A stretch of 64,000 bases of DNA from Blastobasis lacticolella (lineage: Eukaryota > Arthropoda > Insecta > Lepidoptera > Blastobasidae): contig LR990043.1 of the NCBI GenBank assembly GCA_905147135.1, positions 22,755,584 through 22,819,583 of the forward strand, given 5' to 3'. Of this stretch, positions 49,837-58,422 are shown in pieces; the first letter of the stretch is position 1; each line of letters opens with the position of its first letter. The position numbers were made by a program, and so were the translations under genes. Below the pieces are notes generated by a model. It searched no databases. It worked only from the letters and a program-made list of their open reading frames with translations, and was not told where the DNA came from.

Positions 49837-49948
49837 CAGGCTGCGCGTGGTGCGCGGGGTGCGCGGCGTGCGCGGCGTGCGGCGCGTGCGCCGGCAGCGG
49901 CCGCGAGAGCGGCGCCACCTCCGGCGGGTGCGTCGCGTGCCAGTACGC
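49837..49948 (-). CDS. Ca-beta: Ca-beta exon: end of GK domain and His/Ala/Pro linker
   Basis: The acceptor CTGCATTTCAG precedes 49948 and the donor is CCTG|GTAAGC. Entry is phase 0 and exit phase 1. The 37 codons start AYWHATHPPEVAPLSRPLPA, matching the conserved EYLEAYW.ATHPP junction that closes the GK domain of beta subunits. A low-complexity HAPHAAHAAHPAHHAQP stretch follows. The CAC/GCC repeat structure gives misleading ORFs on the plus strand. Confidence 0.9.
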
Positions 49949-50069
49949 CTGAAATGCAGCGGAGAGAGCATTACAGACTGTCTTTATTCTAAGGATTTGG
50001 CCTGCGAATCAGGTAGGCCGTAAACTTGTTTGTACTTTTTTTCTTTTCTTTTTTTTATGTCATACAGTA

Positions 50070-50358
50070 GGCAAACAGGCAAGCGGGCCACCTGATGGAA
50101 AGTGGTCACCACTGCCTATAGACATTAGCAACACTAAAGAGTATCGGCAATGCGTTGCCCACCTCTATACCACGTTGCTCGCACGGTGTTCCATGGGGAA
50201 TCATGGCTTCGGCAGCGGGGTCTAGCATTTTAAAGAACGCCCTGGTGCTGGATATCCCAGGTGTTGCTATTGTTCATAGGCAGCGGTGACCACTTTCTAT
50301 CAGGTGGCCCACTTGCCTGTTTGTCCATCGATTAGCATGGACAAACAGGCAAGTGGAC
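50070..50358. mobile_element. MITE with ~50-bp inverted ends and a nested palindrome
   Basis: The left arm 50070-50119 (GGCAAACAGGCAAGCGGGCC...) is the near-reverse complement of 50276-50326 (...GGCCCACTTGCCTGTTTGTCC). Immediately after, ATGGACAAACAGGCAAGTGGA (50337-50357) repeats the arm again in the left orientation, making a second hairpin with an 8-10-base loop. The interior has TGCGTTGCCCACCTCTATA, also present in reverse at the right edge of the window. The arm sequence is one I associate with a very common lepidopteran repeat. It sits in a Ca-beta intron. Confidence 0.7.
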
Positions 50359-50585
50359 CTGGTGATGTCAAGTAGTCTGAGGAGTACACCTGCAGGAAAT
50401 CGTAGATATTATGGGCAACAATTACTGCTTACCGTCAGATGGCTGCGAGCTCGTTTGTCTCTGAGTAGCATACAAAAACCTGTGTCTCCAAATGGAGGCA
50501 AGAGGTGTGGCAGGAACGTGGCTTGTGGCACTTGATGGTCTCTGCCTAGTCCTGTGGTATACAGACATCAGTGTGTATGTTTTAC

Positions 50586-50753
50586 CTCCAAATACTCGGC
50601 GATGTGCTCGCAGGCGTCGTCGAGCTGGTTCTCGTCCAGTATCACGTCGAACATCTCTTGCGGGCACTGCGCCAGCTTCTCCGCGGCCACCATCTGCACC
50701 GACAGGTTCTTGCTCTGCCCCTTGCCGCGGGACTTTATCAGCCGCTGCAGCAC
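50586..50753 (-). CDS. Ca-beta: Ca-beta GK-domain exon ([11 protein letters not shown])
   Basis: The acceptor CACCAACTCAG precedes 50753 and the donor is TTGGAG|GTAAAA. It has 56 codons, phase 0 to 0. It reads [20 protein letters not shown], then [20 protein letters not shown] and [16 protein letters not shown]. This is one of the most conserved blocks of the calcium channel beta GK domain, covering the helices that help shape the alpha-interaction groove. There is no sign of decay. Confidence 0.97.
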
Positions 50754-51142
50754 CTGAGTTGGTGGATATCCAGTAGTTAGGTTAAGTGGGAAGTAATGGT
50801 ATAACTCGGACGGACGAACTCCATTATTATCTGTGTCCCTAAGCTCTACAAACTATAGGCAAAACGCATTCTTCTGTCGTGTACCTGATTCATTGAATGA
50901 ACTGCCTGACTGTACCCATCTTGATTTTTTTAATTCAAAATCAAATAAATTTAAGGTTGAACTCTCAAAAAATTGGTTTAATTCAGTTCCCTAACTATTA
51001 TTTTATTATAAGCATCCAATTCATGGTTTCCTAATAATTTAAACAAGTGTTTATTATATAGACTTTAATATGCGAAATCGTGTAAATGGTCGAGAGACTC
51101 TTTGTACTGATTCTATTTAGCTATACTGTTTGTTTTCAGAAG

Positions 51143-51162
51143 AAAAAAAAAAAAAAAAAAAA
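51143..51162 (+). repeat. (A)20 homopolymer
   Basis: Twenty consecutive A residues inside a Ca-beta intron, 15-20 bases before SINE copy S1 at 51180. It could be the tail of an old retroposon. Confidence 0.8.
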
Positions 51163-51179
51163 GTAAATACTATGAGCAG

Positions 51180-51400
51180 ACTTGCGGTGAGGGAAAACAT
51201 CGTGATCAAACCTGCACAGTCAGGCGACTGAATGAATGTGTAACCATGATGCAATCTGGTCAGGTTCCCCTGTTAACAGAGTCACGGAGGTTAGATGGCA
51301 GTCCTGCTAAATGCCTGATGACATTATCTGATCTGCCAAATCGTGGATTATGGTCAAGGACCCACAGTATAGGCAAGTGCCTGTCAAACACTAATCGGCT
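51180..51400 (+). mobile_element. SINE family S1, headless copy
   Basis: It keeps the S1 block order: GTGAGGGAAAACATCGTGATC, CAGGCGACTGAATG, GTAACCATGATGCAATCTGGTCAGGTTCCCC, GAGTCACGGAGGTTAGATGGCAGTC and AATCGTGGATTATGGTCAAGG. It is antisense to Ca-beta, in the intron between 50753 and 51490. The tRNA-like head is missing. Confidence 0.65.
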
Positions 51401-51489
51401 TGTACGACACTCTTGACTAGAAATGGGTTGGTCTCATTAACTGACTGGATGCCTTTGTATCTCGTACGGAAAGGCGAAGAAATGTTTAC

Positions 51490-51630
51490 CTTTGGACTGG
51501 ATATCTTGAGGTAGACGATAGTGGGCGCTAATGAGGTCTTGGCGAGCTGCGAGGGGTGGTTGATGGTGTCGCAGTCGAGCACTACCAGCTGCAGCGTGCG
51601 CGCCAGGTCGAATATCCGCTCGATCTCCGC
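51490..51630 (-). CDS. Ca-beta: Ca-beta GK-domain exon ([19 protein letters not shown])
   Basis: The acceptor GACGTCGGCAG precedes 51630 and the donor is CCAAAG|GTAAAC. It has 47 codons, phase 0 to 0. It reads [20 protein letters not shown], then [20 protein letters not shown] and LKISSPK. This is the central strand/helix block of the GK-like fold; the family's GK domain has lost kinase activity and serves binding only. It accepts either upstream alternative exon, because both end in phase 0. Confidence 0.97.
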
Positions 51631-51976
51631 CTGCCGACGTCACTATGCCATTACTTGAACTAGTATCATGGTTAGATCAGGGTTAGTACTTGGGGTTAGT
51701 TTACCAATCAGTGTTAGGGAATCGCGATCACATCACTATATTACTGCTTGCCAGGTTAATTATATGCAACGCATCAGGGAATATACGTTAGTCTCCAAAA
51801 TTACTAGTCTAAGCTAAGAGGAGGTCCTACAACAATGTCTCAACTGATTATTAGTTTTAGTGTCGGGAAAATAAGTTAGTTGGTAAGGTGTCCACGCAGT
51901 CCACGACGCCATACGGGTTAGCAAAGGCCGGCACGCACAACAACCGTTAGTCTACAAGGCACTAGCGGCTCCGCAC

Positions 51977-52100
51977 CTGGACCTCTTGTACGCAATTGTT
52001 TTTGGAATTCCCCCGCTCCATGATCGGTTTCTTGGGCGGGTTGTTGAGCAGCGATCGCTTCGCCAGCGATATGTCGGCGGTCACCCGCGTGATGATGATC
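51977..52100 (-). CDS. Ca-beta: Ca-beta alternative exon 5b (mutually exclusive)
   Basis: The acceptor CTCTCACTGTTCCAG precedes 52100 and the donor is GTCCAG|GTGCGG. It is 124 nt; the first base completes an Arg codon and 41 codons follow, ending in phase 0. It encodes [20 protein letters not shown], then [21 protein letters not shown]. It is 31 of 41 residues identical to exon 5a and the same length, with intact splice sites and no stop, so both copies look functional. The changes cluster in the second half (PKKPI and GNSKNNCV against SKRAL and SNSRSTCL). Confidence 0.93.
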
Positions 52101-52138
52101 CTGGAACAGTGAGAGCGTCAGTGGATTCTGGCTGGTAC

Positions 52139-52262
52139 CTGGACTTCCTGGAGGCAGGTGGAGCGCGAGTTGGAGCGCTCCATCAGGGCGCGCTTCGACG
52201 GGTTGTTCAGCAGCGACCGCTTCGCCAGCGATATATCCGCCATCACCCGTGTTATTATTATC
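52139..52262 (-). CDS. Ca-beta: Ca-beta alternative exon 5a (mutually exclusive)
   Basis: The acceptor CATGCGTTCGCAG precedes 52262 and the donor is GTCCAG|GTACCA. It is 124 nt with the same phases as 5b. It encodes [20 protein letters not shown], then [21 protein letters not shown], closest to the usual insect beta-subunit sequence. Only 38 nt (52101-52138) separate its donor from the 5b acceptor, too short for a normal insect intron, so 5a and 5b can hardly be spliced together. Joining both would also shift the frame (248 nt). Confidence 0.95.
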
Positions 52263-52519
52263 CTGCGAACGCATGTGGGAGGGTGTCAGGGTGGAAGATA
52301 CGTGAGTGGTTCCTAAAACTACGAAACGTGCTGTTTTCTAGTAGTTGAGTTTCATGGGGAAAAAGAACAGCTTGCTTTATGCTTTCGGTTATGGTGACAC
52401 GGAAAAGGTCTTCAAGCCGGTTCGTAATCTTAAAAGTTTTAAAGTTGATCCAGAACCTTGGGACAGTTTTCCAGTTCTGAAAATCAAATTTATACGCATC
52501 GGTCATCACATGTTCTGAC

Positions 52520-52745
52520 CTGCCCTCAAATCGTTTTTTGAGGAAATCGAAGAGTGCCTTCTGCATCATGTCGGTGACCTCGTAGCCCTTGAGCGAAGGC
52601 CCGACCAGCACCACGGGCCGCATGGATGGCACCACGTCGTACGGCGTGCATGCCTCCTGCTTCTTGAAGAATAACCGGCCAGACTTCTCCTTGCCCGCCG
52701 CGCCGCCCGCGCCCCGCCCCCGCCCCGCACCATCCGATTCCTCCC
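52520..52745 (-). CDS. Ca-beta: Ca-beta exon: HOOK end and start of GK domain
   Basis: The acceptor CATATGTTGCAG precedes 52745 and the donor is GGCAG|GTCAGA. Entry is phase 1 (GG completes Gly), exit is phase 2 (AG of Arg). It reads [20 protein letters not shown], a variable Gly-rich linker of the HOOK. It continues with [20 protein letters not shown] and [20 protein letters not shown], then [15 protein letters not shown]. The [11 protein letters not shown] and [25 protein letters not shown] blocks are diagnostic of calcium channel beta subunits. The degenerate P-loop (GPSLKG) and following helix form much of the AID-binding groove in known structures. Confidence 0.98.
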
Positions 52746-54254
52746 CTGCAACATATGGCGGCCAACGTTATATGGAGTAGGTATGGTTATACTAAGTTTA
52801 TCTGGCTACTCTTCTATTGGCACTGGGGAGATGTTCGTTTACTTTGGACTTGTTGTCTTAGGTTGACGATTTAATTTCATATTCTCTACAATTACAAGTT
52901 GCAGCACAAAAAGGGTACAGACATGCTCTGCGGTTACATTGTCACCACCACCAACCTACAATATTGGACATGCTCTGGACAACTTTATCTCAAGTACGAG
53001 AATAAAATTTATAACAAGACGACACTGAAAAAACTGGACTGATACAACAATTAGATAATTATAAAAATATCGGTTGCACTTGACAACATCCATAACGCCA
53101 AGCATTTATAGAACAACAATTATAAACAGTAGGATTGGCCGTCGGGGCTTGTAGATTTTCAGTATCCCTCCTCAAATTGAGAGGCGCTGAAAATATACAA
53201 TTATGTAATGTTTCATTGAAGTAAACTGAAAATCAATATATAGAGGGACAGTAATGGAAATGGGATGGCATGGCATGAAGGCGGCTTAACCCCAAATAAA
53301 CGTTGAAATAAATCGAGACGACAGCTATAGTACGCAACAGTTACACGGATAGTAAGTAATAGTAAATAAACAGAAACTGATCACCGTAAGAGGTTACTTA
53401 GTTTGGTGAAAATTCTCGCTATTTCCTGGTCGGTCTGATGTATGGCTTACCTCGGTCGAAGGACGTCATATCTGAAAGGAGGGCATGGCAATGAGTGACG
53501 CGCCGACTGACTAACTGGCTAACTGACTGACTGACGGGCACCAGGAAATGACAACAACCCTCACCGGATGGGGGTGTGTGACGGCGAGGGATGAATGGTA
53601 GTACAAAGCAGTTATACATTCCATAAAATAACCAACGATACGATACGTAATTATTAATCATCATTAAATAAAATAAATACGGGTAATTTGGAGTAGATGT
53701 TCAAGATCATAAATAATAAACAAGCGGCATTACAAGTGACATCGTGTGAGGCATTACTAGGAATTGTGTTAATTTAGAAGATAGTAATAATTTATATATT
53801 CTGCCAATACTTAAATGCATAACATTTATAGGAACGAAAATAGTGGTGTTAACTAGGGATTAATTTAAACTTAAACTTAACATTGACCAAAGTAATCATA
53901 GTTAAATTGTGAATCGGAAACCTAAATTGAAAATATATGCAGCCAAACATAAATTAATAGGAATGCCACTTGCAATCAAAACTTCAGGATTAATATCGCT
54001 CATTAGCAGGGTGTTTACAAGACGGGATCAAACCAGGCGCAGAGTACACGTGATCGCCTTGCCTTGCGGAGCTCACTTCAAAATCAACTTCATTGTTATA
54101 TGAGCTTAAAATCTGTTTCATCCTCATAACAATTACATAAGTTTAGTCCACACTGGGTTAACTAATTACCCAGAGATTATTAGAACGGTTGATTATCTAT
54201 TGAACCGTTATGATGTGCTTTCTTTTAGCTTTTACCACTGATACTTTGAATACG
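52746..54254. other. Ca-beta intron; no supported feature
   Basis: AT-rich intron with CTAACTGACTGACTG-type short tandem repeats at 53503-53535. No other exon, RNA gene or complete mobile element was recognised. Confidence 0.45.
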
Positions 54255-54450
54255 AAAGTTTGTAAGGATGGATGGATGTTTGGAAGTTTATTACTCCTTT
54301 ACGCAAAAACTAACGATTTTAATGAAATTTGGCAGTAATATAGCCCCAATAATTGATATCTAAATTCAAAATGGTGCCCACGAGATTGGGTCTTGAACGT
54401 TATAAATAACCGAATTGTAGGTGGACGAAGTCGCGAGCAAAAGCAAGTAA
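54255..54450 (+). repeat. Dispersed repeat fragment (GAAGTCGCGAGCAAAAGC type)
   Basis: GGATGGATGTTTGGAAGTTTATTACTCCTTTACGCAAAAACTA, then AATGAAATTTGGCAG, then GACGAAGTCGCGAGCAAAAGCAAGT. I recognise the block order from an abundant lepidopteran repeat ending in (G)CGAAGCCGCGGGCAAAAGCTAGT. It is diverged and non-coding, and lies in a Ca-beta intron. Confidence 0.5.
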
Positions 54451-55568
54451 AATATATCAGTTCAATTCGTAAAGCCTATTCTTTCTATTGTTTACTAATG
54501 TCCATCATCCGTAAAACTTAGTTTAAAAATAAACGTTTCATGTGAAGTAGGTTTATCGCTCAAATTAAATGCAAGAATCATCCTAGACTTGAGACTGCCT
54601 CAGAAAGCGCAAGACGATCTTACGAGTAGGTACCTTATCATAATAGAAGAAACTGCGTTGTACGTTTAACTTAGGCTGGATGGACTGAGAATTTCTGTTT
54701 CGTAAATGTATGTGATAATTCACATAATTTTTATCATAATAACGTAATATATAGCAGCTACTTATAGCGTCATCCCAGATATCGTTACAATATAAAATTT
54801 GAATAACGTTGTGGCAGTATCTCAGTCCATCCGGCGTATTATAAAAGCATTTCGTCGCTCTATCTGTCCCCCTGCCATTTTTCTCACACATAAATAAATG
54901 TTAGAAAATGGGTCTAATTCATTCATTCTACTGTTTGAAAGTTATTAATTTCGTATAACATATTCCATCATAATGGTAATGATTGATAAGTCTTCCCACG
55001 GCAATTCATTGTCATTTTTTTTTTGAAGTTGCTGTGAGAAAACTTGCATGCCTCTGCTGGAGAGATCCATGGCAGTGGGAACGCGACTATATAGTGCGAT
55101 GCGAGCAAAGCTCTCTCTCTAGATTCGCGGCGCCACCGGCGCGACGGACGGATTGTTAAAACAAGTGTATTCAGTAAACAAAACATTACTAGATTAAGAA
55201 TCAGCACCAATCGTATTTTTGCATTGCAGCTGACATTCAGAGAGAAAACGTATCAAAACGTTATAAAACTTATCTACGATTTTTCCATTACTGCTTGAAA
55301 CACAGGGACCTTACTTTTGAAACGCTCGCGTTCGCGTGAGAGATAGAAAAGACAAGAAAGCGCGCGCCCCTGAGCTACAATGAGTTTCATCTCTGAACAC
55401 CATCCACAACATTTCCAAGGGTGCTAGGCAACTTTTGTGAAATATCTTATCCAAGAACATCAATCCGCAATACAATTAGTTCCACTTGCGAACATCCGAT
55501 CCGTCGGCGGGCGGCGCCGCCACTAGGACTACTTAACCGCTAGCTCGCTCATGGGTGTCATGACGTAC
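54451..55568. other. Ca-beta intron; no supported feature
   Basis: Mostly AT-rich, with a GC-rich stretch at 55500-55560 next to the HOOK exon. ORFs here lack motifs. Confidence 0.4.
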
Positions 55569-55770
55569 CGGGCGTGGGGGGAGTGCTACCTCGGCTGGGC
55601 ATCGGCGGCGGGGCCGCGCCCAGGTTGGTGGCGGAGGCCGGGCGCGGGTAGCGGCCGCGCGCGGCGAGCCCGGCGCGCACAGTCTCGAGCTTCACGGGCG
55701 ACGGGATGAACCCGATGTCGCTGCCCTCCTTCACGAGACGCCCGATCCACCAGTTGTTGTCGTACTTCTC
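55569..55770 (-). CDS. Ca-beta: Ca-beta exon: SH3 C-terminal half and HOOK
   Basis: The acceptor CTCCCAATTCCAG precedes 55770, phase 0. It reads [20 protein letters not shown] and [14 protein letters not shown] (end of the SH3 fold), then a variable HOOK with [12 protein letters not shown] and [15 protein letters not shown]. The donor CCCG|GTACGT ends the exon at 55569 in phase 1. A second in-frame donor 21 nt earlier, CCGAG|GTAGCA (exon end 55590), would drop the STPPTP segment. I chose the longer form because a similar S.(K/G)STPP motif is found in family HOOK regions. WWIGR is the hallmark tryptophan pair of beta-subunit SH3 domains. Confidence 0.95.
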
Positions 55771-56044
55771 CTGGAATTGGGAGAGGGGGGTTATTAGTGA
55801 ATGGTCAAAAGTTTAGTTGAAGATTTTAAAATTAAGCTGTTTATCAGGGTTATTGTGTTATTTAATTTGATACTAGGAAAATTGTCAATGAAACCCGTAA
55901 AATATATTTTTATATGACTAATTTGGCAATCAAGCTTTGGGTCAGCCAGATAATGTCTAAGGTCCAAGAACTTCTTAGTCGAAAACAGAAATTATAAAAT
56001 TGATATGTGCACTTCAATCCAGTAAATTTGTCGAGAGCCCATTC

Positions 56045-56298
56045 ATCATCACAGCCCATAACAGTCCACTACAGGACTTTGGGCCTCTCCCGCAAAAGGG
56101 GAGGTTATTGCCATAATCTCCACGCTTGGCAGGCGGGTTGGAGATCGCAGTGTTGCAAACATAACAATGAAAAACGCTGCTGCCCATTTTCCAGTTTATG
56201 GAGACTAGATATTTTGCCTCTAAACGTTAGTCGCCTTGTACGACACCCACGAGTGTAAGGGGTTGGTGCTATTCTACTCTACCGGTCACCACACGGCT
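56045..56298 (+). repeat. Dispersed ~255-bp repeat, family R1, copy 2
   Basis: CATCACAGCCCATAACAGTCC through GTCACCACACGGCTA, same blocks and order as copies 1 and 3. It lies in the Ca-beta intron 254 bp downstream in plus coordinates is the SH3 exon at 56552. It has the same orientation as copy 3. Confidence 0.75.
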
Positions 56299-56551
56299 AA
56301 ATTACATTCTGCAGAACGGTTTTGACGTGAGCTAAGGTTTGCTGGACTAGATTTTTTCTGTGATCCCACTCTTGCCAGGATGGAAATCACAGTAATGATC
56401 ATCAGGAGGCCGCAAAGCTATCGCCTACAATGTATATTTGTCGAGTGAGAAGATATTTTGTGCCAATGAAGGCAAGCTTATCCTCGGCGGCAGAATACAA
56501 AAGCCGCTGATACCCATCCCTGTGGTCTCCCTAGACTCCTCAAGCACTCAC

Positions 56552-56671
56552 CTTGATGTGCAGGAAGTCGCGCACCTCGAAGGAGATGGCGCTCCCGTGC
56601 ACGGGCGAGTCGTCATCCAGCGTGCCATCGTAAGACACGTTGGTGCGCACCGCGAACGCCACCGGCTTCGA
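56552..56671 (-). CDS. Ca-beta: Ca-beta SH3-domain exon
   Basis: The acceptor CCGCCATGTCCCCAG precedes 56671 and the donor is CATCAAG|GTGAGT. It has 40 codons, phase 0 to 0. It reads [20 protein letters not shown], then [20 protein letters not shown]. This is the N-terminal half of the beta-subunit SH3 domain, with the hallmark [13 protein letters not shown] and ISFE..DFLHIK segments. The family's SH3 is split by the HOOK and packs against the GK domain. No frame damage is seen. Confidence 0.98.
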
Positions 56672-57009
56672 CTGGGGACATGGCGGGTGAAGGGTTAGAG
56701 ACAGTTATAGACCAACTTGAGTCCTTAGTTGTGTCAATGGCTTACCACACTACACCAGTACCACCACCACAGCCTCCCTCATTACACTATAACCATTTCA
56801 CTATCACTGGTAAACCACGACACCTGCTTCCCTGCTGCACGGAGCACCCTCAGGCACCCTGCATTTTCCTGAGGATGTGGATGTAGTGGTGGTGGTGTAA
56901 TCGGGGTGCTAGTGGTGGCACTTGTGGCGCTGGTAGTGATGTAGTTTCAGGATTGGCAGGTGAGACAGATAAATAACAATTTATTAACATTTAAAGATTT
57001 ATATAGTCT

Positions 57010-57130
57010 CGCGAATTAGATAGATAGATAAATTATTTATTGCTCACACAAGAATAATTACAATAAAGTTCCGACAAAACCATAAATAATTGTGGGAAAA
57101 GCGGCCTTATCGCTGTCTCTACCTGGCAAC
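57010..57130 (-). mobile_element. LINE 3'-tail fragment (GCGGCCTTATCGCT type)
   Basis: TAGATAGATAGATAAATTATTTATTGC followed by AAAAGCGGCCTTATCGCTG and CAGGCAACCTTTATG-like blocks. I recognise this as the 3' end of a lepidopteran LINE family lying antisense. No reverse-transcriptase frame remains, and the extent beyond 57130 is unknown. Confidence 0.45.
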
Positions 57131-57879
57131 CTTTATGATATGATTAAGACCTTGAGTGAATTTAGTTGTAAAATGATTTAAAATTTACAATTCGAGTAAA
57201 TGGCTCTAGTTTATGTAAATCTAAATATGTAATACGAAACAAAATCCGCTTAAATTTAATAATAATTACTACTTTAATTAGCTTTTTGCCATTCGTTATG
57301 ATGAGGGAGTCCTGCTGACAAATTTGCCGTTGACTCGGTTTTCGACAAAATCCCCTTACATTCAAATTAAAGAGAATTTATGTATTTACTAATGTTCATA
57401 CAGGTTATTTTGGAAAATTACCTACCGTAATGACTTATGTATTATGTAAAATATTATTAATTTTAGGTACTGATTGTCGTGAGGCATATATGGCCCAGTG
57501 GTGACAAACGAGTAGACGCATAGAGCGCGGTGACTATCGCTCGTGACATCTATGATTCATGCATTTAAATCTATAACCGCAAACCCACCCAGAACCCATT
57601 TGTGAGGACTAAGAGATATACCTCACGCTTCTATTTCTAATTTGAGCTGGCTATCTAGTCAAAATAAACAGTTTATAAAAATAATCAATCCTTCAAGAGA
57701 AGAAATATGTGAATTCTCACATATTCCTGGTACAGTGCCACAAAATTATCTGACCAGGTGGCCAAAACTGAATGTGGAAAAATGGTGCCACTTCATTAAG
57801 AAATGTATTTAAAATTACATGTCAAAGCCAACAACAGCAACGCCGTCACCAGGTCAGATAAGTTTGTGGATTACATAAT

Positions 57880-58122
57880 CACATCACAGCCCATAACAGT
57901 CCATTGCAGGCCTGATGCCCTCTCCTACGAAAGAGATTATTGCCATAATCTCCACGCTTGACAGGCGGGTAGGAGATCGCAGAGTTTTAAATATAATCAA
58001 TGGAAAACGCTGCTGCCCATTTTCCGCACTAGACCCCTTTGCATCGAAAACATTAGTTACATTGTACGACACCCACGAGTGTAATAGGTTGTTATCTACT
58101 CTGCCGGACACCACACGGCCAA
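57880..58122 (+). repeat. Dispersed ~245-bp repeat, family R1, copy 3
   Basis: CACATCACAGCCCATAACAGTCC through ACCACACGGCCAA. It is a direct-orientation partner of copy 2 and lies 1.8 kb away on the other side of the SH3 exon. The shared blocks include GCCATAATCTCCACGCTTG, GCTGCCCATTTTCC and ACGACACCCACGAGTGTAA. Confidence 0.75.
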
Positions 58123-58305
58123 TATAGGCTTTATATAGTTTAGTTGAAAGTGGTAAGGTCCTCTTTGTCCTGCTACCTGCACTAGGGAGGAACTGTTCCT
58201 GGCGACTGGTAATGCCGTTGCCGTGGCCGACTACTGAGCAAGCCAGATCTAGGGATTTCGAAAATTGACTCGATGAAGAAGAAGATAAGGTGGTGTGGTA
58301 CCCAC

Positions 58306-58422
58306 CCGCGCCTTGTCGAGCTGCGAGAGAGCCTGCGCTTCCTTCTCGCGGCGCTGCGCTTCCTTGTCCTCGTCCAGAGACAGCTCCGACGACGGCTGTG
58401 AGTAGTTCGAGTCTGCTGAGCC
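58306..58422 (-). CDS. Ca-beta: Ca-beta first visible exon (N-terminal to SH3)
   Basis: The acceptor CTACTGTTTCCAG precedes 58422 and the donor is GCGCGG|GTGGGT. It has 39 codons, phase 0 to 0. It reads GSADSNYSQPSSELSLDEDK, then EAQRREKEAQALSQLDKAR. GSADS(N/Y)...SLDED.EA.R.E.E.QA..QL.KA is the conserved charged segment just before the SH3 domain in all beta subunits. As it starts with an acceptor, the start codon is in an unseen upstream exon. Beta-subunit genes typically have several alternative first exons, and none was recognised up to 64000. Confidence 0.96.

Larger units (their letters stand above)
46690..58422 (-). other. Ca-beta: Calcium channel beta-subunit gene (Ca-beta), N-terminus missing
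   Basis: The exons below join on the minus strand into about 520 residues with SH3, HOOK and guanylate-kinase-like (GK) domains. This is the cytoplasmic beta subunit of high-voltage-activated calcium channels. The family is known to bind the alpha-1 I-II linker (AID) through the GK domain and to promote surface expression and tune gating. Splice phases agree at all junctions except the acceptor of the exon at 48583. The order in the protein is: 58422, 56671, 55770, 52745, then either 52262 or 52100, then 51630, 50753, 49948, 48648 and 47412. The first exon(s), with the start codon, lie beyond 58422 and were not recognised, perhaps outside the window. The gene converges on the RA-domain gene. 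Confidence 0.95.
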
